Below, one piece after another: positions 53,088-60,703 of a DNA stretch of 64,000 nt. Each line of letters begins with the position of its first letter. The stretch's first letter is position 1. The notes under the pieces were generated by a model. That model was not told the DNA's origin. It saw only the letters and a list, made by a program, of their open reading frames with translations, and made no database searches. The stretch is taken from assembly GCA_903912525.1 (NCBI GenBank), contig CAIWHK010000031.1, positions 59,928 to 123,927 on the forward strand, written 5' to 3'. The translations under genes and the position numbers were made by a program. The stretch comes from an uncultured bacterium (GTDB lineage Bacteria > Krumholzibacteriota > Krumholzibacteriia > LZORAL124-64-63).

Positions 53088-55937
53088 ATGGCGCTGGAAC
53101 CCGGCACCCGCCTGGGCCCCTACGAGATCCTCTCGGCGCTCGGCGCCGGCGGGATGGGCGAAGTCTACCAGGCCCGTGACGAGCGCCTGGCGCGCGACGT
53201 CGCGATCAAGGTGCTGCCGCAGGTCATGCAGTCGTCGCCCGACCTGCAGGCGCGCTTCACGCGCGAGGCGCGCACGCTGTCGCTTCTCAACCATCCGAAC
53301 ATCTGCACGCTGTACGATGTCGGCCACGACGACGGCGTCGACTACCTGGTCATGGAGTTGATCGAGGGCGAGACGCTGGCGTCGCGCCTCGAACGGGGCC
53401 CGCTGCCGGTCGGCGAACTCCTGGACAAGGCCACGCAGATGGCCGACGCGCTGGCCCAGGCGCACCGCGCCGGGCTGGTGCACCGCGACCTGAAGCCCGC
53501 CAACCTGATGCTGGCCGGCTCCGGCGTGAAGCTGCTCGATTTCGGGCTGGCCCGGCCCGCCCTGCCGCCGCAGCCCAGGGCCGAGTCCGCCGACACGCAC
53601 ACCGTCGACGTCCCGTTGACCACCACCGGCGCCGTGGTCGGCACCTATGCCTACATGGCGCCGGAGCAACTCGAGGGACGCGAGGCCGACGATCGCTCCG
53701 ACATCTTCGCGCTCGGCTGCATCCTGTACGAGATGGCCACCGGGCGCCGGCCGTTCTCCGGGCGCGATGCGGGCGCCCGGCTGGCGTCCCTGCTGCGCGA
53801 CCGTCCCGTGCCGCCCTCGCGCCACAACGCCGCCATGCCGGCGCAGCTCGACGCCATCGTGCTGCGGTGCCTGGAAAAGGACCCGGCCGATCGCTACGCC
53901 GCCGCGGCCGACGTCGCCACGGCCCTGGCGGCGCTGCGCAGTTGGCCGCGCGACGAGGCGCTGCCCGAACTGGCGCGCCTGTGCGACCGCATCCTCGTCA
54001 TGGAGGAGGGGCGCGATTCCTGGACCGCCTTCGAACTCGCGCGCGAGATCGATCGGATCGCGCCCGGCGATCCCATGGTCGAGCGCCTGCGCCCGGAGTT
54101 CTCGAATCCCGTCTCGATCACGTCGGACCCCGACGGCGCCCAGGTCTTTGCGGCGTTCTACGGCGATCCTGACGGCCACGAGATTGCACTCGGCGTCACG
54201 CCCCTGCGCGACGTCCCGTTCCCTCGCGGCCTGACGCGGCTGAGGCTCGAACTGCCGGAGCATCGCACCAAGCACGACCTGCTCTGGAACCTCGGCCGGA
54301 CGCTGACGAACGCCTCGGACGAGGCGACCGGCACCTGGCACTACCCGCTGCACCGTCCGGGAGACATTCCCGAAGAGATGGAAGAGGTCACGGCCGGCGG
54401 CTTCCCGCTCTACATGCCGGGCCTGGACCACCTGCCGATCGAACCGCTGGCCGCGTTCCTCATGGACCGGCACCCGGTGACCAACCGCGACTTCAAGCGC
54501 TTCCTTGACGAGGGCGGTTACGAGCGCGAGGAGTTCTGGCGCGAACTCTTCGTCAGCGGCGATCGCGTGCTGTCCCGCCACGAGGCGATGGCGCTCCTGG
54601 TCGACACGGTGGGCGTACCCGGGCCGGCCGGGTGGGAGATGGGCGAATACCCGAAGGGCGACGACGACCATCCCGTCGCCGGCATCAGCTGGTACGAGGC
54701 GGCCGCGTACGCGGCGTGGGCCGGCAAGGCGTTGCCGACCATCTTCCACTGGAGCCGCGTGGCGTTCACGTTCTCCAGCGCGCAGATCGCGCCGCCGGCC
54801 AACCTGGCGGGCCGCGCCACGGTGCCGGTGGGCAGCACCCGCAGCGTGAACCGCTTCGGCATCCACGACCTGGCCGGCAATGTGCGCGAGTGGATCCTCA
54901 ATTCCATCGACCGTCCCGGCGAACGCTTCATCCTGGGCGGCGGCTGGAACGACCCGGGCTATGCGTTCGTCGATGCCTATGCGCAGCCGGCCTTCGACCG
55001 CTCGGTCGCGAACGGGTTCCGCTGTATCCGCGCACTGGAACCCGAGCCGAACCTGGCGCAGCTGGCCCGCTCGATCCCCGTCGCATTCCGCGACTTCCGC
55101 GCGGAACAGCCGGTGCCCGACGGCATCTTCGACTTCTTCCGGCGCCAGTTCCACTACGACCGCAAGCCGATCGAGGCCGTGCCGCTGCGCGACGAGGAAA
55201 TCGCGACGGGCCGCTGGCAGACCGTCGAGGTGGCGGCCGCCTACGGCGCCGAGCGGATGCAACTGCACCTGTTCCTGCCCGCGCGCGGCCGGCCGCCCTA
55301 CCAGACCGTCGTCCTGTTCCCGGGATCGCTGGCGCTCCACAACCGCGTGTTCAACCTGAACGAGTACCGGCGGCTCGACTTCCTGGCGCGGAGCGGGCGC
55401 GCCCTGCTGCTGCCCGTCTACAAGGGCACGTATGAGCGCGGCGGCGAGATGAAGTCCGACTACCCCGAGGAGACGGCGTTCTACAAGGACCACGTCATCA
55501 TGTGGGGCAAGGACCTGGGCCGGGCGATCGACTTCATCGAGACACGCGACGACCTGGACGCTGAACGCATCGCATACTTCGGGACCAGCTGGGGCGGCGC
55601 CTTGGGCGCCATCATGCCGGCCATCGAGCCGCGCATCCGCGCGAACATCCTGTATGTGGCGGGTCTCTGCTTCCAGCGGGCGCTGCCCGAGGCCGACCAG
55701 TTCAACTACGTCACGCGCGTGACGCAGCCCACGCTGATGCTCAACGGCGAACTGGATTTCTTCTTCCCGGCCGAGACGTCGCAGCGGCCGATGTTCGACC
55801 TGCTGGGCACGCCGGCGGCGGACAAGAAGCGCCTGACCTACGAGCGCGGCCACACGGTGCCCAAGACGGACCTGATCCGGGAATCGGTGGCGTGGCTCGA
55901 CCGGTACCTGGGGCCGGTCGTGGGGGAGTCGCGGTAG
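53088..55937 (+). CDS. Serine/threonine kinase - FGE/SUMF1 - alpha/beta hydrolase fusion
   Basis: 949-residue three-part protein. Residues 8-275 are a Hanks-type kinase (GAGGMGEVY, VAIK, catalytic HRDLKPAN near 131, DFGLA near 150, APEQ). A PEGA-like beta stretch lies around 340-400. Residues ~420-650 form a formylglycine-generating-enzyme-like (FGE-sulfatase) domain with MDRHPVTNRDFKRF, GISWYEAAAYAAW, LAGNVREW and NGFRCIR. The last ~270 residues are an alpha/beta hydrolase with nucleophile motif GTSWGG (about 831), an acid in NGELDF (about 890) and H in RGHTVP (about 921). No membrane segment separates the parts. ATG 53088 matches the usual start of such kinases (LEPGTRLGPYEIL); 53028 is less likely. 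Role unknown. Confidence 0.87.
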   Translation: MALEPGTRLGPYEILSALGAGGMGEVYQARDERLARDVAIKVLPQVMQSSPDLQARFTREARTLSLLNHPNICTLYDVGHDDGVDYLVMELIEGETLASRLERGPLPVGELLDKATQMADALAQAHRAGLVHRDLKPANLMLAGSGVKLLDFGLARPALPPQPRAESADTHTVDVPLTTTGAVVGTYAYMAPEQLEGREADDRSDIFALGCILYEMATGRRPFSGRDAGARLASLLRDRPVPPSRHNAAMPAQLDAIVLRCLEKDPADRYAAAADVATALAALRSWPRDEALPELARLCDRILVMEEGRDSWTAFELAREIDRIAPGDPMVERLRPEFSNPVSITSDPDGAQVFAAFYGDPDGHEIALGVTPLRDVPFPRGLTRLRLELPEHRTKHDLLWNLGRTLTNASDEATGTWHYPLHRPGDIPEEMEEVTAGGFPLYMPGLDHLPIEPLAAFLMDRHPVTNRDFKRFLDEGGYEREEFWRELFVSGDRVLSRHEAMALLVDTVGVPGPAGWEMGEYPKGDDDHPVAGISWYEAAAYAAWAGKALPTIFHWSRVAFTFSSAQIAPPANLAGRATVPVGSTRSVNRFGIHDLAGNVREWILNSIDRPGERFILGGGWNDPGYAFVDAYAQPAFDRSVANGFRCIRALEPEPNLAQLARSIPVAFRDFRAEQPVPDGIFDFFRRQFHYDRKPIEAVPLRDEEIATGRWQTVEVAAAYGAERMQLHLFLPARGRPPYQTVVLFPGSLALHNRVFNLNEYRRLDFLARSGRALLLPVYKGTYERGGEMKSDYPEETAFYKDHVIMWGKDLGRAIDFIETRDDLDAERIAYFGTSWGGALGAIMPAIEPRIRANILYVAGLCFQRALPEADQFNYVTRVTQPTLMLNGELDFFFPAETSQRPMFDLLGTPAADKKRLTYERGHTVPKTDLIRESVAWLDRYLGPVVGESR

Positions 55938-55958
55938 CGATGAAGACCGCGCCGCACA

Positions 55959-56032
55959 TGCACCGGCGCAACTCGACCCCGCCGACAGAACATTGAACAG
56001 CGCCGATCAAGCACTTGCGCCGGCGCAAGTCC
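55959..56032. repeat. Palindromic repeat element downstream of the kinase fusion gene
   Basis: A degraded palindrome (TGCaCCGGcGCA, 55959-55970) precedes a 39-nt unit (55994-56032) with the 18-bp perfect palindrome ACTTGCGCCGGCGCAAGT (56013-56030). Order and spacing repeat those of the copy at 52853-52928. Confidence 0.85.
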
Positions 56033-56171
56033 GCCTCGAAGGCATCGGGGGTCGAGGTGCTGCAGTGCATGGCCGAGGCCTGCGAGTACGCCGGCGAACG
56101 GTGCAACGGGACCGGGCAGCATTGAACAGGGTGAGGGTTTGCGGCCGCATCCGTAACAACGTGAAGAAGAT
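56033..56171. other. Chromosomal spacer without a recognised gene
   Basis: Between the palindromic repeat and the tRNA fragment. Short open frames exist, but one runs straight through the tRNA fragment and none resembles a known protein. I see no promoter or RNA in it. Confidence 0.5.
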
Positions 56172-56216
56172 TGGAGCGGGCTACGAGGCTCGAACTCGCG
56201 ACCCTCAGCTTGGGAA
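56172..56216 (-). pseudogene. 3' half of tRNA-Gly(CCC): attachment site (attL) of the integrated element
   Basis: Read on the minus strand this is the right half of a tRNA: anticodon loop TTCCCAA (anticodon CCC, 56212-56214), 3' anticodon stem GCTGA, variable loop GGGTC, T-arm GCGAG/TTCGAGC/CTCGT, acceptor AGCCCGC, discriminator T and CCA (56172-56174). The base-pairing in the T-arm is complete. The 5' half (D-arm and first acceptor strand) is absent: upstream on that strand is AT-rich unrelated sequence. This is the footprint of integration at a tRNA 3' end, where the orphan 3' half stays on one side and the rebuilt tRNA lies on the other. Because the tRNA 5' end points right, the intact gene should be at the element's right end. 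Confidence 0.85.
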
Positions 56217-56463
56217 ACTAAATATACCCTGTATTGCCGTAATTGATTGAGATTGACACCAGCCCTCTAATATGGTTCATTCCAACCTGTTGGGCGGGGC
56301 ATTCGGCATTTTTGGAGTCGCCAACATTCATCAAGATTGATGCCGATTTTGCCCCCAGTTTGCCACCGCACGCCATGAGCCTGATGGGCTGAGCGGAAAA
56401 GATCGGCGCCGGTCGGGGGCAAACAGGAAACGGGCAGGCCATCAGCCGGGAGGGCTCAGGGTC
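56217..56463. other. Left-end intergenic region of the element
   Basis: 247 bp, locally AT-rich near the attachment site. It holds repeated short words (ATTGATTGAGATTGAC and ATCAAGATTGAT) that could be integrase arm sites and a TTGACA at about 56253, but no convincing -10 at the right distance. It most likely contains the int promoter and recombination sites. Confidence 0.35.
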
Positions 56464-57708
56464 ATGGCAACACAGGGAACGGCATTCCACTTCACCAAGA
56501 AAGCGATCCTGTCCAGGCCGCTGCCGCCGGCAGGCCAGCGCGAGATTTTGCGCGACACCGACCGCAAGGGGCTGACCCTCCTGGTGACCTCGAGCGGCGC
56601 CCGGTCATTTTACCTGAGGCGCATGGTCAATGGCCAGACCATCAAACACAGGCTGGGCAGTTTCGATGACATGAGCATTGAACAGGCCCGCGACATTGTG
56701 CTGGACATGACCGCCGCCCTTGCCCGCGGCAGCAACCTGACCAGCCGCCTGGTGACCACCAGAAACAGCCCGACCCTTGATGAGTATTTTGAGCGATGGA
56801 TGAAAGACTATTCCGAGGTCCACCGCGCCCGCACCGCCTACCATGACCGCAGCGTTTACAAGGCCAACGTGAAAGAGGCCCTGGGCGCCAAAAAGCTCCT
56901 GACCATCGGCATGGCCGAGGTCCAATCCCTGCATTCAGCAATTGGCAAGAGCGGCCGGCAGCGGACGGCCAACAACGTGCTGCAATTGCTTTCCACAATG
57001 TTCAACCGGGCCACCGAATGGGGCCTGTATCCGCACCCCAACCCAACCCTGGGCATCCGCAGGTTCAAGGAAAAGAGCCGGGAGCGATACCTGGGGCCGG
57101 CTGAATTGCGGCAACTGTTCCAGGCCATGACCCACAAAGACACCGACACCGACACCTGCGACCTGGTGCTGCTGGCCCTGCTGACCGGCGCCAGGCGCGG
57201 CAACCTGTTTGCGATGGAATGGTCCGAACTGGACCTGGGCGCGGGGGTGTGGACGGTGGACGGCGAGAAAACGAAAACCGGGGATGACTACCACATCATG
57301 CTGGCGGGGCCAGCCATTGCCACGTTGGCCGCCAGACAAGCCAGGGCGCCCCGTGGTCAACGCTGGGTGTTCCCGGCTGACACTGACAGCGGGCACATTT
57401 ACACCATCCACAAGCGGTGGAGGGACCTGCTGAAACTGGCCGGCATTGATGATTTCCACTTCCACGATTTGCGGCATACGTCGGCAGCCTGGCAGGTGTA
57501 TGCCGGCGCGTCCCTGCCGGTCATTGGCAAGACCCTGGGCCATCGGTCGATCAACACAACCGCCCGCTATGCCCACGTTGACCTGACACCAGCCAGGGCA
57601 TCCATTGAACAGGGCACGGCCAAAATGCTGGAACTGGGGGGATTCCAGCAGGTGATGGACGGGGCCGCAAAGAAAGTCAGCCCGAAAAAGAAAGGCGGCA
57701 CCAAGTGA
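56464..57708 (+). CDS. int: Tyrosine-type phage integrase
   Basis: 414-residue integrase of the P4/prophage type, expected to insert the element into the tRNA-Gly gene. An N-terminal arm-binding DUF4102-like domain (about 15-100: GLTLLVTSSGARSFYLRR) precedes the core-binding domain and the catalytic domain with R244, H334, R337, H360 and nucleophile Y369 (TTARYAHV). It lies 247 bp inside the att site and reads away from it. The Lys-rich C-terminus overlaps the next gene (GTGA). No inactivating change is seen. Confidence 0.93.
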   Translation: MATQGTAFHFTKKAILSRPLPPAGQREILRDTDRKGLTLLVTSSGARSFYLRRMVNGQTIKHRLGSFDDMSIEQARDIVLDMTAALARGSNLTSRLVTTRNSPTLDEYFERWMKDYSEVHRARTAYHDRSVYKANVKEALGAKKLLTIGMAEVQSLHSAIGKSGRQRTANNVLQLLSTMFNRATEWGLYPHPNPTLGIRRFKEKSRERYLGPAELRQLFQAMTHKDTDTDTCDLVLLALLTGARRGNLFAMEWSELDLGAGVWTVDGEKTKTGDDYHIMLAGPAIATLAARQARAPRGQRWVFPADTDSGHIYTIHKRWRDLLKLAGIDDFHFHDLRHTSAAWQVYAGASLPVIGKTLGHRSINTTARYAHVDLTPARASIEQGTAKMLELGGFQQVMDGAAKKVSPKKKGGTK

Positions 57709-58436
57709 CCACCAAGCGCACCGCCAAAGCCGCCACAGGCCAGGCACAACGGACGCCTGACCAGCAGACCATTTATGAGTTGCTGAGGGATAGCAAATCG
57801 AAACGGTATCAGGCTGTGGCTGACACCGCTGCCGGCGCCGAATTTGTGGCCACCGTCGCGGCATACCTGCCCAAGATCAGGGCGGCATATGCTCACATGG
57901 ACGAAACACAGATGGGCCAGCCGAGCATTGCATTGCGCCAGGTCAATGGGTTTTGGAATGCAGCCAAGGCGATGGCAGAGGTGTGGAAAGACCTGGACGC
58001 GGCACAACGGCTGGTGGTGGCCAGCCGGGCATCGCAATTTCCAGGGTGGCCCTCGCGGCAGGATGGCGACACCGACGCCGCCTTTGTGGCCCACACCGGC
58101 CAGCACATCAAGGGATTTGTGGCGCCGTTTGCCGGCAGGCTGAACGCTGGGCTTGAAATGGACCCCGACAAGATGGAGTCAGGGGTTTTGTATGTTGGCA
58201 GCTGCCCGCGGGAACAGATGAAAACCAACCTGGACCGGGACGCCATCCTGTATTTGCAAGATCAGGTAAAGGGCATTCTTAAGGTGCCCGCGGGGGTGAA
58301 CCCAACCAGCGGATTCATCGACCTCGCCGATGACTTCCTTGGCAAACTGGGGCGGGGCGGCAATACCCTCAAGAGAGCCAAAGAGGCGGTGCGCGCGAGG
58401 GACGAGCGATTCTATTTCAGGCCAGACCGAGGGTAA
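57705..58436 (+). CDS. Hypothetical protein of the mobile element
   Basis: 243 residues, GTG start overlapping the int stop, so co-expressed with the integrase. No recognised domain. The N-terminus is basic (MTTKRTAKAATGQ), the rest mixed alpha-helical with a cluster LRQVNGFWNAAKAMAEVWKD and a C-terminus rich in charged residues (KRAKEAVRARDERF). No signal peptide or membrane helix. The close coupling suggests a role in integration, immunity or its control, but nothing in the sequence shows it. Confidence 0.6.
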   Translation: MTTKRTAKAATGQAQRTPDQQTIYELLRDSKSKRYQAVADTAAGAEFVATVAAYLPKIRAAYAHMDETQMGQPSIALRQVNGFWNAAKAMAEVWKDLDAAQRLVVASRASQFPGWPSRQDGDTDAAFVAHTGQHIKGFVAPFAGRLNAGLEMDPDKMESGVLYVGSCPREQMKTNLDRDAILYLQDQVKGILKVPAGVNPTSGFIDLADDFLGKLGRGGNTLKRAKEAVRARDERFYFRPDRG

Positions 58437-58505
58437 ACGGTTGGCCGCCAGCTTGTTTCTGCAAACAAAAGTTAGGGTCTATCGGCCACATCAATAATCG
58501 AAAAC

Positions 58506-58543
58506 CTTTGCGGTGATTCGATGAATCAGCCGACCGCAAAGGA
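58506..58543 (+). promoter_or_regulatory. Nested inverted repeat covering the ribosome-binding site of the HTH gene
   Basis: Arms CCTTTGCGGT (58506-58515) and ACCGCAAAGG (58534-58543) are a perfect 10-bp inverted repeat, with a second 5-bp inverted repeat GATTC-gat-GAATC nested inside. The right arm contains the AAAGG of the AAAGGAG ribosome-binding site, and the ATG follows 8 nt after GGAG ends near 58544. As RNA it would hide the site; as DNA it could be an operator for the HTH protein. Confidence 0.6.
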
Positions 58544-58549
58544 GCCTCA

Positions 58550-58780
58550 ATGACCCGCCAAGAAATTTCCACCCTGCCCGGTGAGGTGTTGCTGACACCG
58601 GCCGAGGTATCGCTCCTGCTGGGCATCCGACCACAAACCCTGGCGGTGTGGCGCTGCACAGGTCGGGTCAGCCTGCCGTTTGTGAAGCTGGGGACCAGGG
58701 CCGTGCGCTATGAAAAGCAGGCGGTCATGGCCTTTCTGCATGGACAAGGCGCGGGGGCGCCGGCTCAGGTGGCGCGATGA
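58550..58780 (+). CDS. Excisionase-like helix-turn-helix protein
   Basis: 76 residues with a MerR/excisionase-type (HTH_17) DNA-binding fold: LLTPAEVSLLLGIRPQTLAVWRCTGR, then a wing (LPFVKLGTRAVRYEKQAVMAFL). Small proteins of this type in integrative elements act as excisionase or AlpA-like regulators of int. Its ribosome-binding site lies within a nested inverted repeat (58506-58543), so its expression may be controlled. It overlaps the next gene by 4 bp. Confidence 0.75.
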   Translation: MTRQEISTLPGEVLLTPAEVSLLLGIRPQTLAVWRCTGRVSLPFVKLGTRAVRYEKQAVMAFLHGQGAGAPAQVAR

Positions 58781-59712
58781 GCCGCACCCGATTGATCCGG
58801 CCTGAGTCGGCCATTGATCCGACGTTGGCGGTGCTGGATTCAGACACCCGGTTGCTGGCGGCATACCTCCCTTGCCTGGCCGACAAGGCCGGCGTGTTGA
58901 AGGACCAGCCACTAGGCATCCGTTTTCAGATATTCCCGGCCCAGCCCACCGTCGATGTGGACGCCATGCTGGACACTTTGGCCGCCGCGGGGGCGCTGAT
59001 CCGGTATGAGGGCACCGACACCAGCGGCAAGGCGGCGGGTCCTCAACGCCTTGTCTACCTCACCAGATTTGACCAGGACCAACGCCCACACCATAGCGAA
59101 GCCGCCAGCACCTTCACCCGCCCGAGCGCGCAGGGGGCATCCTGTGGCGCCGGGTCAGACACCCAAGGTGAGTTGCCTAACCAACCAAGGTTGGTTATCG
59201 CACCAACCAAGATTGGTGTGGTAACGCCCCATTCTGATTCTTGTAGTGATGCTTGTAGTGATACGAAGGGGGAAGGCGTCGCCTCGAGTGAATGCGCGGG
59301 GGCACCTGACCAGGGCAACCAAGAATCCCCCCCTGTTGAAATCAAGGAAGCCCCGAAGCCAGAGCCGGTCCTGCCGGATGGCGAGACATGGGCGACCGCT
59401 CCCCAGGTACGCACAATCGAAAGCATTTTGCGGGAAGCCGGAACCACCCCCGAAGCCTACCTCATGCGGAAAGGCCGAACGCGGTTCTATGTGAGCGACT
59501 GGGAGCGGGCGAAGGAATCCAAGGCCCACCGCCCGCCGGCCAGCACACAGGCTGCGGGGGTCGATCATTGCCCGCTGGAAAGCGACCAGCCCTTTTCCCC
59601 AGAGGTGCGGGCCGAATCGGAAGAATCACGCCGCCGCCATGTCGAAGAGTGGCGGCGGGGCAAGCGCCCAGTTGACACACCGGAATCTAGAAACGCGGGG
59701 GTGCCGTCTTGA
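58777..59712 (+). CDS. Replisome-organizer-like phage replication protein
   Basis: 311 residues. The first ~105 residues fit the winged-helix domain at the start of phage replisome organizers (LIRPESAI...TRLLAAYLPCLADKAGVLKDQPLGI...DVDAMLDTLAAAGALIRYEG...LTRFDQDQRPH). Residues ~105-200 are low-complexity and carry the iteron-like DNA repeats; the C-terminal part is hydrophilic with an Arg/Glu-rich helix. Like lambda O, the gene may hold the origin it serves. No helicase domain is present, so a host DnaB would be needed. Identification rests on pattern, not on a database match. Confidence 0.6.
   Translation: MSRTRLIRPESAIDPTLAVLDSDTRLLAAYLPCLADKAGVLKDQPLGIRFQIFPAQPTVDVDAMLDTLAAAGALIRYEGTDTSGKAAGPQRLVYLTRFDQDQRPHHSEAASTFTRPSAQGASCGAGSDTQGELPNQPRLVIAPTKIGVVTPHSDSCSDACSDTKGEGVASSECAGAPDQGNQESPPVEIKEAPKPEPVLPDGETWATAPQVRTIESILREAGTTPEAYLMRKGRTRFYVSDWERAKESKAHRPPASTQAAGVDHCPLESDQPFSPEVRAESEESRRRHVEEWRRGKRPVDTPESRNAGVPS
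59179..59262 (+). repeat. Iteron-like palindromes and direct repeats inside the replication gene
   Basis: Two copies of ACCAACCAAGRTTGGT (59180-59195 and 59202-59217) start 22 bp apart, about two helical turns; the first is part of TAACCAACC-aa-GGTTGGTTA. Forty bases on, CTTGTAGTGAT is repeated at 59240-59250 and 59252-59262. The segment is AT-richer than its surroundings and lies in the low-complexity middle of the gene, as origins do in lambda-like replication genes. Confidence 0.6.
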
Positions 59713-60026
59713 TCGAGGCCCAGCTTGCCCTGACCGCCCTTTGTGAGATTCACCGCATACCGGTCACCAATCGTCTGGTCGGCCGCTACATGACGGCGCT
59801 GGCCGGCCACCCCGAGGCCGCGATTGTGTCGGCCATCATGCGGGCAGGGCGCGAATGCCACCGATTCCCGGCCCCTGATGCCATCCTAAAGCGATTGCCG
59901 CGGGCGCCCATGCCGCCGGCCCAGCCTGACGCGCCCGAGGACCCGGCCCCCACGGCAGCCGACAAGGCCGCTGTGCGCCGCCTGGCCGACGATTACCTGG
60001 CGCGGGCATCGGGGGCGCGGAAGTGA
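59709..60026 (+). CDS. Small phage protein, possible helicase loader
   Basis: 105 residues, TTG start overlapping the replication gene stop. The first 65 residues are helical with a pattern seen in phage G39P-like/helicase-loader proteins (EIHRIPVTNRLVGRYMTALAGHPEAAIVSAIMRAGRE...FPAPDAILKRL); a Pro-rich linker and a charged C-terminal helix follow. The position right after the organizer gene supports a replication role, which remains inference. Confidence 0.5.
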   Translation: MIEAQLALTALCEIHRIPVTNRLVGRYMTALAGHPEAAIVSAIMRAGRECHRFPAPDAILKRLPRAPMPPAQPDAPEDPAPTAADKAAVRRLADDYLARASGARK

Positions 60027-60280
60027 ACCTGACCCCAGCCCAGCGCCATGCGCGACTGCTGGTGGCCTACCGGGCCGCGCTGCTGGCGTCAGGTTCCCTG
60101 GCGCGGGGGATTGCATCCGGCGAGGGCCTGTCTGTTTTCGAATGCGAGACTGTCAGGGAATGTATCGACCGCGCCCTGGTCGGCTTTGAAAGCATGGATG
60201 ACCTGGCCGATGACCTGCCCCATGTGCCGGGCGCTGACCGGCGGCGGGTGGACATTCTGCTGGGGGCCGGCAAGCCATGA
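60023..60280 (+). CDS. Hypothetical protein
   Basis: 85 residues with a GTG start overlapping the previous stop by 4 bp. Mostly helical (QRHARLLVAYRAALLASG, VRECIDRALVGFESMDDLADDL), acidic in the second half. No recognised family. Coupling suggests it belongs to the replication cluster. Confidence 0.5.
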   Translation: MNLTPAQRHARLLVAYRAALLASGSLARGIASGEGLSVFECETVRECIDRALVGFESMDDLADDLPHVPGADRRRVDILLGAGKP

Positions 60281-60657
60281 CCACCGCCCTGAATTTTCAG
60301 CCAGCGCGAATGTGCGCCAGCCACACCCTGGCAGGGAATTGCGGCGGGTCCTTCCCAGGAACCGAAGGCCGAAGGGTCGGCGACCCCGCGATCCTCCTAG
60401 ACATTGTGGCCCCAGTGTGGCCACCACACAAGACAACCACCGCAATGCCCTTGAGTAAGGCACGCGGCTTCACATTTCACCTTAACCGGCGGGGCAAGGA
60501 ACTCACCGAACCCCGCCTGTCCCCTGATTTCGGCGCCCGGTCAAACAAGCCGGCGGTGCCAGCCTGTGACCTGAATTGGCGTTCAGGCCAACCGGGTGCC
60601 GGAGTCATCGGGATGCGTCCCAGGGCAAGGCCATGGCGGCGGTGTCGCCTGGGCTGA
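60277..60657 (+). CDS. Doubtful hypothetical protein
   Basis: 126 codons beginning at an ATGA overlap with the preceding gene. The overlap speaks for translation, but the product is irregular, rich in Arg/Pro/Gly towards the end, and resembles nothing known; the real product could be shorter, or the region 60281-60703 may be a leader or the scar of lost genes. A T-run (TTTTTT, about 60682) lies just downstream. Confidence 0.3.
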   Translation: MTTALNFQPARMCASHTLAGNCGGSFPGTEGRRVGDPAILLDIVAPVWPPHKTTTAMPLSKARGFTFHLNRRGKELTEPRLSPDFGARSNKPAVPACDLNWRSGQPGAGVIGMRPRARPWRRCRLG

Positions 60658-60703
60658 CCGGCGGGATGGAATGAGCAGCGTTTTTTGGGAATGACGCGGC
60701 ATC

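Noticed and set aside
53088..55937. Kinase fusion as a phage-defence kinase (Stk2-like) beside the mobile element
   Set aside because: It lies on the chromosomal side of the att site and its FGE/hydrolase parts do not match known defence kinases; no defence partner genes are near.
55993..56250. Open frame of 85 codons at the element border
   Set aside because: It is translated straight through the tRNA-Gly fragment and the palindromic repeat; no coding signal.
56172..56250. A complete tRNA gene
   Set aside because: Only the 3' half folds; no D-arm or 5' acceptor strand is present on the minus strand beyond the anticodon loop.
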